Positions 43,819 to 51,480 of a DNA stretch of 64,000 bases are shown here, one piece after another (position 1 is the first letter of the stretch; the number at the start of each line of letters is the position of its first letter). The notes below the pieces were generated by a model that was not told the DNA's origin, did no database searches, and worked only from the letters and a program-made list of their open reading frames with translations. Source of the stretch: Rhizobium oryziradicis (GTDB taxonomy: Bacteria; Pseudomonadota; Alphaproteobacteria; Rhizobiales; Rhizobiaceae); contig NZ_MKIM01000025.1 in assembly GCF_001939045.1 (NCBI RefSeq), positions 1 through 64,000 on the forward strand, read 5' to 3'. The translations under genes were made by a program, and so were the position numbers.

Positions 43819-44277
43819 ATGACCCAACGTCTGGATATTGGAAAAGCAGCACCGGCATCGTACAAGGCCGTGAGTGCCTTGGAAAGCTATGTGCAATCGT
43901 CACTCTCGCGTCAGGATATTCACCTGATTAAGCTGCGCGCGTCGCAAATCAACGGATGCGCCTTTTGCGTGGACAAGCATGTGAAAGAGGCGCGACGCGA
44001 CGGTATGAGCGAGCAGTGGATCAATCTGATCTGCGCATGGAAAGAATCCCCTGTTTATAGCGCCCGCGAACGGGCCTTGCTTGGCTGGGTCGACGCGCTC
44101 ATCCACCTTCCCAAAACGGGTGCTCCTGATGCAGACTTCGCTGCAATGAAATTACATTTCACCGACGAGGAGATCGCCAACATCACTGTGGCTATCGGCA
44201 CGATCAATCTTTGGAACATGATCGCCGTCGGATTTCGATTTCAGCACCCTGTTGATGCCCCCAGCCAAGCCGCGTGA
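43819..44277 (+). CDS. Carboxymuconolactone decarboxylase/AhpD-fold protein
   Basis: The 152-residue protein has the AhpD core CAFCVDKHVKEARRDGMSEQ with the CxxC pair and the following His, and an all-helical frame ending NIWNMIAVGFRF-like (INLWNMIAVGFRF). Such proteins reduce peroxides or related substrates. ATG 43819 has GGAAAGGAAAACC upstream. It shares a unit with an Rrf2-family regulator, fitting a redox-response pair, and is followed by a terminator. Confidence 0.88.
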   Translation: MTQRLDIGKAAPASYKAVSALESYVQSSLSRQDIHLIKLRASQINGCAFCVDKHVKEARRDGMSEQWINLICAWKESPVYSARERALLGWVDALIHLPKTGAPDADFAAMKLHFTDEEIANITVAIGTINLWNMIAVGFRFQHPVDAPSQAA

Positions 44278-44286
44278 CATCAGCAA

Positions 44287-44322
44287 AAAGGCTCAGTGAA
44301 ACCGAGCCTTTCGTCTTTTTCT
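44287..44322 (+). terminator. Rho-independent terminator after the AhpD-fold gene
   Basis: AAAGGCTC (44287-44294), a 9-nt loop and GAGCCTTT (44304-44311) are followed by TCGTCTTTTTCT, giving a clear + strand terminator. Confidence 0.85.
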
Positions 44323-44331
44323 ATGCCCCCA

Positions 44332-44436
44332 CTACAGCGCCATGCACCATATATGGCGCACTAAGGTTCGCTGTAGCTCTTTATATCTGCTGCATAATTT
44401 TCGCCTTAAATCGATTCCGATTTAAGAATTATGCAG
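44332..44436. repeat. Composite two-hairpin repeat, copy 2
   Basis: First hairpin 44332-44376: CTACAGCG/CGCTGTAG arms with an inner CCATATATGG region. Second 44390-44436: CTGCATAATT ... TTAAATCGATTCCGATTTAA ... AATTATGCAG, nearly the same as 36480-36527. It ends 5 nt before the pheC-like stop at 44442, so it lies at a minus-strand gene end as copy 1 does. Confidence 0.8.
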
Positions 44437-44441
44437 TAGGC

Positions 44442-45212
44442 TTACTTCATCGCGGCATCCAGCTTGGCTTTCCAATCGCCGTTTGCCAGGGCTTTGGTCA
44501 TGAAACCATCGACCACCGCTTTGAACGCCGGATCTTTTTGCAAAAGATAAGCATTTTCGAAATGGGTGAAAGGCTCTTTGACAGCGGCGGGGCATAGCAC
44601 GCCGGAGTGCAGCTTGGATTGCAGGTCCACTTCAACACCATCGGTGACCATGACATCAGCCTTGTTGGCAGCGATCTGGTCAAAAATAACCTTGTTGTCC
44701 GGGAAAACTTCAATGGCAGCTTTGGTGAAGTGCTCATGGGCAAACTTATCATTGGTGCCACCGGGATTGACGATCACTCGCACGGACGCCACGTCAATGG
44801 CCTCCAGGGTGGTGAACTTATCCTTGTCTTCACAGCGCACGATCGGCCGTTTGCCATCCTTGATGTTGGGCACCGAAAAATCACCGACTTCAGCGCGGGC
44901 CGGATTGACGGTAATTCCACCCAGCACCATGTCGAATTTATCGGCCTTGAAGTCGTCCAGCATGGTTTTCCATGTGGTGGTGACAAATTCGGGCTTCACG
45001 CCCAGATCGGTGGCAAGCTCTTTGCCCATGGCAATGTCCGCGCCTTCCAGCACGCCATCCGCACCCTTATAACTGAAGGGCTTATAATCGCCGGTGGTGC
45101 CGATGCGGATCACCCCGGCTTTCTTGATTGTCGCAAGTGTGCCGTCTGCGGCATGGGCAAGCGGCGCACCAAGCAACAGGGCGAAGACCAAACTGGAGCG
45201 AAAAAACGTCAT
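44442..45212 (-). CDS. Periplasmic PheC-like protein (cyclohexadienyl dehydratase / solute-binding family)
   Basis: The 256-residue product has a signal peptide (MTFFRSSLVFALLLGAPLAHA) and a type 2 periplasmic binding fold. IRIGTTGDYKPFSYKG, IVNPGGTNDKFAHEHF, a conserved Glu in VTDGVEVDLQSKLHS and KDGKRPIV match Pseudomonas cyclohexadienyl dehydratase (PheC), which makes phenylpyruvate/phenylalanine in the periplasm. No ABC permease or ATPase gene is adjacent, which also speaks against a plain uptake role. Amino-acid-binding function remains possible. ATG 45212 has AGAGACAGAGA upstream. Confidence 0.7.
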   Translation of the reverse strand: MTFFRSSLVFALLLGAPLAHAADGTLATIKKAGVIRIGTTGDYKPFSYKGADGVLEGADIAMGKELATDLGVKPEFVTTTWKTMLDDFKADKFDMVLGGITVNPARAEVGDFSVPNIKDGKRPIVRCEDKDKFTTLEAIDVASVRVIVNPGGTNDKFAHEHFTKAAIEVFPDNKVIFDQIAANKADVMVTDGVEVDLQSKLHSGVLCPAAVKEPFTHFENAYLLQKDPAFKAVVDGFMTKALANGDWKAKLDAAMK

Positions 45213-45399
45213 TCTCTGTCTCTTTCTTGAGCATATCTGGCTAAAATGGCATGGGTTACGCCATCGGCTTGCCGCATCGCAATTCTCATACCATGTCCTC
45301 ATATCATCTCTGGGCACACGACACATCTGCCCGGTCCATGGCTTGACTTAGGTGTGATCGGCTCTAAACCCGGCTTCCATCATTCCTGAGGAGGTCATT

Positions 45400-46329
45400 G
45401 TGAAAGCACTTGCCGCTTTTTCCACATTCATTGGCAAAACCTTTGCCGTTTGGGTGATTATCTGCGCTGTTCTTGGATTTTTATTTCCAGATCAGGCCAA
45501 GCAGATTGCACCCTGGATTGTAACACTTTTGGCCATTATCATGTTTGGCATGGGGCTCACCCTGTCGGTCGATGATTTCAAAGAGGTGGCGCGTCGCCCT
45601 GTTGAGGTCACCATCGGCGTCGTCTGCCAATTCCTGATCATGCCTCTGCTGGCCGTGCTGCTCACCCATATCATTCCCATGCCACCAGAGGTGGCTGCAG
45701 GGGTGATTCTGGTGGGTTGCTGCCCAGGCGGCACGTCATCCAATGTGATGACCTATCTCAGCAAGGGCGATGTGGCGCTCTCGGTTGCCTGCACCAGTGT
45801 GACAACGCTGGCCGCACCCTTGGTTACGCCGTTTCTGGTCTGGCTGCTGGCCAGTCAGTTCCTGCCGGTTGATGCCTGGGCGATGTTTATCAGCATTGTC
45901 AAAATCGTGCTGGCCCCGCTGGCTTTGGGCTTTCTTGCGCAAAAACTGTTGCCGAAGATGGTGCGAGCCGCCGTTCCCGTTCTGCCACTGGTCAGCGTTA
46001 TCGGCATTGTGCTGATTGTGGCTGCCGTGGTGGGAGCCAGCAAAGCGGCCATTGCCCAATCCGGCCTGATGATTTTTGCCGTGGTGGTTCTGCACAACGG
46101 CCTTGGCTATCTGCTGGGCTATTTTGCCGCCAAGGCATTGGGCCTGAACCTGACTAAGCGCAAAGCCATTGCCATTGAAGTGGGCATGCAAAACAGTGGC
46201 CTTGGGGCCGCCCTTGCCAATGCCTATTTCTCGCCGGTGGCTGCCGTGCCAAGCGCCATTTTCAGCGTCTGGCACAATATTTCCGGTGCTATTTTGGCCA
46301 ATTATTTTGCGCGCCGGACAGAGAAATAG
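45400..46329 (+). CDS. Bile acid:sodium symporter (BASS) family transporter
   Basis: The 309-residue protein has 9-10 membrane helices and the BASS hallmarks: LVGCCPGGTSSNVMTYLSKG, DVALSVACTSVTTLAAPLVT and a C-terminal IEVGMQNSGLGAALA. These Na+-coupled carriers take up organic acids; some relatives carry pantothenate or bile acids. GTG 45400 lies behind GAGGAGG. It is divergent from the PheC-like gene, and transport of a related aromatic acid is only a guess. Confidence 0.92.
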   Translation: MKALAAFSTFIGKTFAVWVIICAVLGFLFPDQAKQIAPWIVTLLAIIMFGMGLTLSVDDFKEVARRPVEVTIGVVCQFLIMPLLAVLLTHIIPMPPEVAAGVILVGCCPGGTSSNVMTYLSKGDVALSVACTSVTTLAAPLVTPFLVWLLASQFLPVDAWAMFISIVKIVLAPLALGFLAQKLLPKMVRAAVPVLPLVSVIGIVLIVAAVVGASKAAIAQSGLMIFAVVVLHNGLGYLLGYFAAKALGLNLTKRKAIAIEVGMQNSGLGAALANAYFSPVAAVPSAIFSVWHNISGAILANYFARRTEK

Positions 46330-46336
46330 CACCCAT

Positions 46337-46375
46337 TAGAGTCTGTCAGGTTCAGATTGAACCAGACAGGCTTTA
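46337..46375. repeat. Palindromic repeat B, copy 1
   Basis: The arms TAGAGTCTGTCAGGTTCA and TGAACCAGACAGGCTTTA flank a 3-nt loop (two or three mismatches). The same palindrome, with small changes, is at 51339-51377. It lies right after the BASS gene stop and may end its transcript. Confidence 0.85.
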
Positions 46376-46402
46376 GCTCTTTCTTTTTCGCATGTACGTT
46401 AT

Positions 46403-46426
46403 CGTTTTATTGAGGACAATAAAACG
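46403..46426 (-). terminator. Hairpin after the YitT gene
   Basis: CGTTTTATTG, loop AGGA, CAATAAAACG is a perfect 10-bp arm hairpin, 10 nt beyond the YitT stop at 46436, with outer GCATGT/ACATGC pairing (46391-46433 region). It is convergent with repeat B and is a probable terminator of the YitT gene. Confidence 0.6.
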
Positions 46427-46435
46427 CGACATGCT

Positions 46436-47041
46436 TTAGACCGCGATATAACGGTCTCTGCGGTGGTTGATGGCCAAAACAAGGTTCAAAACCACCGCAC
46501 CCGCCACTGACACGGCGATTGTGCCAATGGAGGCGACAAAAAACGAGCTGATCAGCACCACGCCATCGAAGCAGAGCTGAACCAGCCCGGCCCGCCAGCC
46601 AAAGCGATCTTGCAAATAAAGCGCTAAAATTCCGAACCCGCCAAGGCTTGCCTTGTGGCGAAACAGCGCCAGCATGCCGGAACCAATCAGCAAACCGCCA
46701 AACCCCGCCGCCACCAGCGGATCGAGCAGGGAGAAGCTGATAAAACGCGGCAAAATGGCACTGAACACCGATGTCAGCAAAACAGCGACGAAAGTCTTGA
46801 GCGTAAATGCCCACCCCATGCGCCGAAACGCAAAATAATAAAACGGCAGGTTGATCACAAAGAAAATGGGCCCAAAGCCAATATGCATCAGATAATGCGC
46901 AAGGAAAGCCACCCCTGCGGTGCCACCCGACAAGAGCTTGGCGCTGGACAACAACACCACCCCCAATGATGCCAGAAGGCTGCCAGCCAGCACGCCTTGC
47001 ACGTCCTCCAGCAGCGAGTGCTGCTCTGCTGTCGATGCCAT
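46436..47041 (-). CDS. YitT-family membrane protein (paralogue 1)
   Basis: The 201-residue protein has five membrane helices and the YitT pattern: LEDVQGVLAGSLLASLGVVL, GGTAGVAFLAHYLM, FGGLLIGSGMLALFRHKASL and a final LAINHRRDRYIAV. The function is unknown; such proteins are thought to transport or exclude small molecules. ATG 47041 aligns with the start of the related protein at 62102-62740; the open frame goes on to 47143 without similarity. It is divergent from the diguanylate cyclase gene. Confidence 0.85.
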   Translation of the reverse strand: MASTAEQHSLLEDVQGVLAGSLLASLGVVLLSSAKLLSGGTAGVAFLAHYLMHIGFGPIFFVINLPFYYFAFRRMGWAFTLKTFVAVLLTSVFSAILPRFISFSLLDPLVAAGFGGLLIGSGMLALFRHKASLGGFGILALYLQDRFGWRAGLVQLCFDGVVLISSFFVASIGTIAVSVAGAVVLNLVLAINHRRDRYIAV

Positions 47042-47220
47042 GGCTTTTCGAAGGCCCGATTTGTATTTTGTTGCTGTCACGCCAATGCCCCGCTCTGCTG
47101 TGCTCGCCTTATCGGCAGTAAACGCAAGCCTGCTTCGCCTCAAGAGGTTCGCTCTTTTTTAACACCCAAAGAGTGTGCTGCGGCATGAAATTCGAAAGTT
47201 CAAATTAACTTATATTTCAT

Positions 47221-49197
47221 ATGATGGCCCTTGATGATCAAAATGACATGATCAGCAAGCGCTTTGTTGTAGGAGCATGCAGACGCATGGGTGGAATTGC
47301 CACGCTGATTTTGGTCAACGTCGCTTTGGCGGTGTTGTTTACCACTGTTTGGAGCCGGGTCGATGCCTTGCTTGAGCAGCGATACCCTTCCCTTCGCCCC
47401 GTTGGCCTTGGTGTTGTCGGCGGCTTTGCCTCCATCTCGGCTATGTTATTTCCCATCAACATCGCGCCCGGCGTCTTCACCGACCTTCGAACGGTATCGA
47501 TCGCCCTGTCAGGTCTCATTGGTGGGCCAGTCTCGACCTTGATCGCGGCAACCATGGCAATCATCTATCGCATCTCTCTGGGCGGCGTAGGGGCTGGTGC
47601 GGGCACCATCACTATTATCTCGGCAGCCGTCATCGGAATCTGTGTCAGCTGGAATGATGAAAAAGCCATTCTCAGCACGCGCCGCATCGTGGTGTTCAGT
47701 GCTGGCGTGGCCACCTTGCCGCAGTTTGCAATTTTTGTCCTGCCTGTGGAGATCAGAGCCAGCACGGTTGAATGGCTCAAGCTGCTGATACCCTTGATTT
47801 TTTGTGTGGTTTTGATCGCAACCTATCTTTTGCGTGCAGAACTGCGCCTGCGCGAAAAAATCGAGAAAGCAAAATTTTATCGCCTCATTGCCGAAACCTT
47901 GCCGGAAAGCCTGAATGCCAAGGACCGGAGTGGCCGTTTTATCATTGCCAATCCGGCCACAGCCCATGCTCTGAATGTCCCGTCGCCGGATGAGTTAATT
48001 GGCAAGACGGATGCCGATTTTCATCCTCACGAACTTGCGGCACGCTATTGGGCCGATGAACAGGCTGTGCTGCAAGCAGGCAAGCCCGCCCATATCGAGC
48101 AGCGCTATGAGCGACCGGATGGGGCAAAAGGGTGGTTCTCAACACTGAAAAATCCGATCTTTGATCATGCTACCGGCGAGATTATCGGCCTTGTGACCCA
48201 CAATCGCGATATCACCGCCGAAAAAGAGCTGGAGAAAAAGCTCGCCGTCAGCCAGCAGCAACTGTCAGATGCCTTGGCCAACATGGCCGATGGGCTGGTG
48301 ATGTTTGATCGAAGCGGCACGCTGGTCTATTGCAACGCGCGCTATCTTGCGATGTTTACCAAGACCGCCGATATCCGCATTCCGGGCGCGAAACTGGCTG
48401 ACATCATCGCAGCGTCCCGCACGCGCGGAGAGGAAGTGCTCACCCAGCACATGGCACAACAGCCAATTCCCGCAGTGCCCATGCCGGGCGCGCGCGCGCT
48501 TCACCTTTGGGATGGCCGGACACTGGAAGCGCGGACCTGCAGCGTTGGCGGGGGTGGCACGATCATTGTTTTCACCGATATTACCCGCACAAAAGAGGCC
48601 GAAGACATATTGAAAACCGCCAATCGCGCTTTGGAAAAAGCCGCCTTCACAGACGGATTGACCGGGCTGTTCAATCGACGCGCCTTTGATGAAAAACTGG
48701 CTCAGGAATTTGCCCGTGCCCGGCGCTCGAAAGAGCCATTAAGCCTGCTCATGGTCGATATTGATCATTTCAAACTGTTCAACGACCACTATGGCCATCA
48801 GGTTGGTGATGAATGCCTGCGACAAGTGGCAAAACGGCTGAAGGTGGTTGCCAAGCGCAGCACCGATTGCGCCGCCCGCTATGGCGGCGAGGAGATGGCC
48901 TTGATTCTTCCCAACACAGACACCAAAGGGGCAATCGAGCTTGCAGCCCAATACCAAAGCGGGGTGCGCAGCCTGCGTATACCACACACCACGAGCGACA
49001 AGGGCATTGTCACCGTCAGCATAGGTGTGGCAACTCTGGAGCCAACACAGAACAATCGGCCAGAGGATCTGATGGCTGACGCCGACAGCGCCCTCTATTG
49101 TGCCAAGCATGACGGGCGAGACTGCTATCGAGCGGCCCCTGCAAGGCCGTCGCTCACTGAAGACCATGGGCCGAAATTGAAATCATCGCGCGGATAG
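47221..49197 (+). CDS. Membrane diguanylate cyclase with 5TMR-LYT and PAS domains
   Basis: This 658-residue protein has five to six membrane helices (about 20-205) with the 5TMR-LYT core (LRTVSIALSGLIGGPVSTLI), two PAS-type sensor domains (about 215-335 and 350-465) and a C-terminal GGDEF domain with GGEEM at about 556. The product-inhibition site RSTD is present five residues earlier. It should make c-di-GMP, probably in response to a cell-envelope signal. The start ATG 47221 lacks a clear ribosome site, so a later in-frame start is possible. Confidence 0.9.
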   Translation: MMALDDQNDMISKRFVVGACRRMGGIATLILVNVALAVLFTTVWSRVDALLEQRYPSLRPVGLGVVGGFASISAMLFPINIAPGVFTDLRTVSIALSGLIGGPVSTLIAATMAIIYRISLGGVGAGAGTITIISAAVIGICVSWNDEKAILSTRRIVVFSAGVATLPQFAIFVLPVEIRASTVEWLKLLIPLIFCVVLIATYLLRAELRLREKIEKAKFYRLIAETLPESLNAKDRSGRFIIANPATAHALNVPSPDELIGKTDADFHPHELAARYWADEQAVLQAGKPAHIEQRYERPDGAKGWFSTLKNPIFDHATGEIIGLVTHNRDITAEKELEKKLAVSQQQLSDALANMADGLVMFDRSGTLVYCNARYLAMFTKTADIRIPGAKLADIIAASRTRGEEVLTQHMAQQPIPAVPMPGARALHLWDGRTLEARTCSVGGGGTIIVFTDITRTKEAEDILKTANRALEKAAFTDGLTGLFNRRAFDEKLAQEFARARRSKEPLSLLMVDIDHFKLFNDHYGHQVGDECLRQVAKRLKVVAKRSTDCAARYGGEEMALILPNTDTKGAIELAAQYQSGVRSLRIPHTTSDKGIVTVSIGVATLEPTQNNRPEDLMADADSALYCAKHDGRDCYRAAPARPSLTEDHGPKLKSSRG

Positions 49198-49266
49198 ATC
49201 CGACCCGGATGCCCCTTGAGGCCCCGCGGGGGCGTTCGTGGTGGATCTGCGCGGGCTGTGAGAGCG

Positions 49267-50079
49267 TCAATCCTTGCGAAAAACAATGCTTGCGCCCCAG
49301 CCGGTGATGACGGCAATCAACACCGCAAAAACCCCATAGGCAAATGGTTGGTTATGGGCGGCATCCGTGATCGCCTGTTCCAGGCCGGTTTTCACTACCC
49401 GCAGGCGCAATTCCTTTTGGGTCAGGAATTCGCCGCTTTTGAACAGATAGGCGTGCACCACATGCACACCATCGGGAATATTGGCCGGCAGGCGCAGGCT
49501 TGCGCGAAACAGGTTGGTGCTGACAAACCGCACACCGGCATTTTCATCCTGATAAAGGCCGCTGCTGCGCTGCAAGCGACGGTAGGCAGCCCGAAAATCA
49601 CCAATATTGATATTGCCGTTGAAATAGCCCAGTGGCGACAGTGGCAGATAATCGACGCCGATCCCCAGCTGGTTCAGCATCGGGCGCGCGGCAATTTCGT
49701 CAACGGGCCGGGTGCTGGCCACCGAATAGGAGGTTGGCATGCTCTCAAACGTCAGGGACTGGCGGTTGACCCAAATGCCGAGCAGCCTTTCCTTGCGGCG
49801 CACGGTTGCGTTTTCGCGGGGGCCTTCCAGCGTCACCACCACATCATATTGACCAATCGCCAACAGCAATTGATCCACCGTATTCAGCGCGCCAAACACG
49901 GTGAGGTCTGCCCCGCGAAAATCGGAGGTAATGGCGATCTCATTGGTGGACGTGCCAATTTCCAGCGTTTCCTTGCCCGTTGCATCCGGGGTTAAAAATG
50001 GAATTTGTGCATAGGCCGGAGCAGTCGCCCACAGCAAGGGCAAGAGAACAGCGAGTGCCTTGCCTTGAGCGGCCATCAT
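49267..50079 (-). CDS. TIGR02186-family membrane-anchored protein
   Basis: The 270-residue product has an N-terminal signal (LAVLLPLLWATAPAYAQ) and a C-terminal membrane helix (YGVFAVLIAVITGWGASIVF), with conserved family blocks (EIAITSDFRGADLTVFGA, GIWVNRQSLTFESMPTSY, PANIPDGVHVVHAYLF). Its start overlaps the TSUP gene's stop by 4 nt, and the pair commonly occurs together in alphaproteobacteria. The function is not established; a partner in sulfur-anion or organosulfonate export is suggested only by the neighbour. Confidence 0.87.
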   Translation of the reverse strand: MMAAQGKALAVLLPLLWATAPAYAQIPFLTPDATGKETLEIGTSTNEIAITSDFRGADLTVFGALNTVDQLLLAIGQYDVVVTLEGPRENATVRRKERLLGIWVNRQSLTFESMPTSYSVASTRPVDEIAARPMLNQLGIGVDYLPLSPLGYFNGNINIGDFRAAYRRLQRSSGLYQDENAGVRFVSTNLFRASLRLPANIPDGVHVVHAYLFKSGEFLTQKELRLRVVKTGLEQAITDAAHNQPFAYGVFAVLIAVITGWGASIVFRKD

Positions 50080-50996
50080 CGCCCTGCCCCCACAACGATG
50101 GAATAGGCATCAGCGGGGGTCACCACCAGTTCGATGGCCAAACGAATGCCCACCGCCAGAACCAGCAGACCCAACAGCGCGCGCAATTGCTCGCCCCGCA
50201 GTTTTTGCCCAACCCGCACACCATATTGCGCGCCAATCACCCCTGCAATCATCAGCATAAAGGCCAGAACAATATCGACAGAGGTATTGGCTGTTGCCTG
50301 GGCAATGGTGGTAAAAGCGCTGACAAAGATGATTTGAAAAAGTGATGTGCCCACCACAACATTGGTGGGAATGCGCAAAAGATAGATCATCGCGGGCACA
50401 AGAATAAAGCCGCCACCAATGCCCATCGGGGTCAACACGCCGATGCAAAAACCAAGGCCCAGCACCGGAATGGCACTGAGATAGATTTTCGACTTCTTGA
50501 AGCGCATTTTAAACGGCAGACGGTGCACCCAATTGTGTTGCCCCGGACGGCGCGCCGGTGCGGGCTCATTGCGGGCCGAGCGTCGCAGCGCCCGCACGCT
50601 TTCCCACAGCATCAGCGTGCCGATGGAGCCAAGCAGCAGCACATACATCAGCGAAATAAACAGATCGATCTGGCCAAGTTTGCGCAAAAGCACAAACAGC
50701 CACATGCCAAGCGAGGCCCCGAACAAGCCCCCGACCAACAGCACACAGCCCAGTTTCAAATCCAGAGAGCCACGGCGAAAATGGCTCATGGCACCCGAAA
50801 TGGAAGAGGCAACCACCTGATTGGCGCCGGTGGCAACGGCAACGATGGGGGGAATATTGTAGAAAATCAAAAGCGGCGTGATCAAAAAACCACCGCCGAC
50901 ACCAAACATGCCAGACAGGAAGCCGACAGCCGCGCCCATGCCGAAGATGATGAAAATATTCACCGACAATTCTGCAATGGGCAGATAAAGTGTCAC
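50076..50996 (-). CDS. TSUP (TauE/SafE) family anion exporter
   Basis: The 306-residue protein has about eight membrane helices and the duplicated TSUP motif: GFLSGMFGVGGGFLITPLLI and GVLTPMGIGGGFILVPAMIY. These carriers move sulfite, sulfonate or related anions. I prefer GTG 50996 (VTLYLPIAELSVNIF follows) behind GGGGAC over the longer frame from 51041, because the family begins near here. The downstream TIGR02186 gene is coupled by overlap. Confidence 0.88.
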   Translation of the reverse strand: MTLYLPIAELSVNIFIIFGMGAAVGFLSGMFGVGGGFLITPLLIFYNIPPIVAVATGANQVVASSISGAMSHFRRGSLDLKLGCVLLVGGLFGASLGMWLFVLLRKLGQIDLFISLMYVLLLGSIGTLMLWESVRALRRSARNEPAPARRPGQHNWVHRLPFKMRFKKSKIYLSAIPVLGLGFCIGVLTPMGIGGGFILVPAMIYLLRIPTNVVVGTSLFQIIFVSAFTTIAQATANTSVDIVLAFMLMIAGVIGAQYGVRVGQKLRGEQLRALLGLLVLAVGIRLAIELVVTPADAYSIVVGAGR

Positions 50997-51275
50997 GGTC
51001 GTCCCCGAAATGCGAAATTCCGCTGCCGTCTGTGAAAGCATTTTGCCTCACGCCATGCGAAAAACATCCCATGGGCAAAACCTGGCTTTCATCTTCCACC
51101 CCTGGCACTACCCCGCCATCCATCGTGATGGAGGGCCGAACAGCTCAGGCAAACGGTCACAGTCCTTCTATGGTTTAACGTCTTTTACCCGAACATCCCA
51201 ACAATCACGGTGAATTTTGGGAAAGGAGCGAAAAAGCAGAGTTGGTGAAGAGATATCCCCACCAAATCCGAGACT

Positions 51276-51325
51276 AGAGTTTGTCAGGGAAAAGTGGAAC
51301 CCGGTTTTCCCGAAAAGACAAACTC
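51276..51325. repeat. Palindromic repeat C
   Basis: GAGTTTGTC (from 51277) pairs with GACAAACTC (to 51325), and inside it GGGAAAA pairs with TTTTCCC around GTGGAACCCGG. A related core occurs at about 24250-24285 after the AroE-like gene. Confidence 0.7.
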
Positions 51326-51338
51326 AAGCAAAGAATTT

Positions 51339-51377
51339 TAGAGTCTGTCTGATTCAATCTGAACCAGACAGACTCTA
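51339..51377. repeat. Palindromic repeat B, copy 2
   Basis: TAGAGTCTGTCTGATTCA and TGAACCAGACAGACTCTA (three-nt loop) match copy 1 at 46337-46375 except for a few bases. Both lie between gene ends. Confidence 0.85.
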
Positions 51378-51449
51378 GGCTGATTGTATGACTATTTCGT
51401 TTGTCTGCAAGGCAAAGGGTTCAGAGTTTGTCCTAAACAGCGGCAACCC

Positions 51450-51478
51450 CCAAAGCTAAAGGCTTTTTGCCTTTTGGG
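51450..51478 (-). terminator. Probable terminator of the PodJL-like gene
   Basis: AAAGGC (51458-51463), loop TTTTT and GCCTTT (51469-51474), with outer CCAAA/TTTTGG pairing, begin 2-3 nt after the gene's stop at 51481. No long T-run follows, so it is moderately supported. Confidence 0.5.
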
Positions 51479-51480
51479 CG

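Larger units (their letters stand above)
50997..51480. other. Intergenic region with palindromic repeats
   Basis: No gene was recognised. 51042-51270 probably holds the TSUP promoter. 51276-51325 is repeat C, 51339-51377 is repeat B copy 2, and 51450-51478 is the terminator of the PodJL-like gene. Short frames across this stretch are not supported. Confidence 0.55.

Noticed and set aside
44442..45212. Annotation as part of an ABC importer
   Set aside because: No permease or ATPase gene nearby, and motifs fit PheC-type enzymes better; binding role kept only as alternative.
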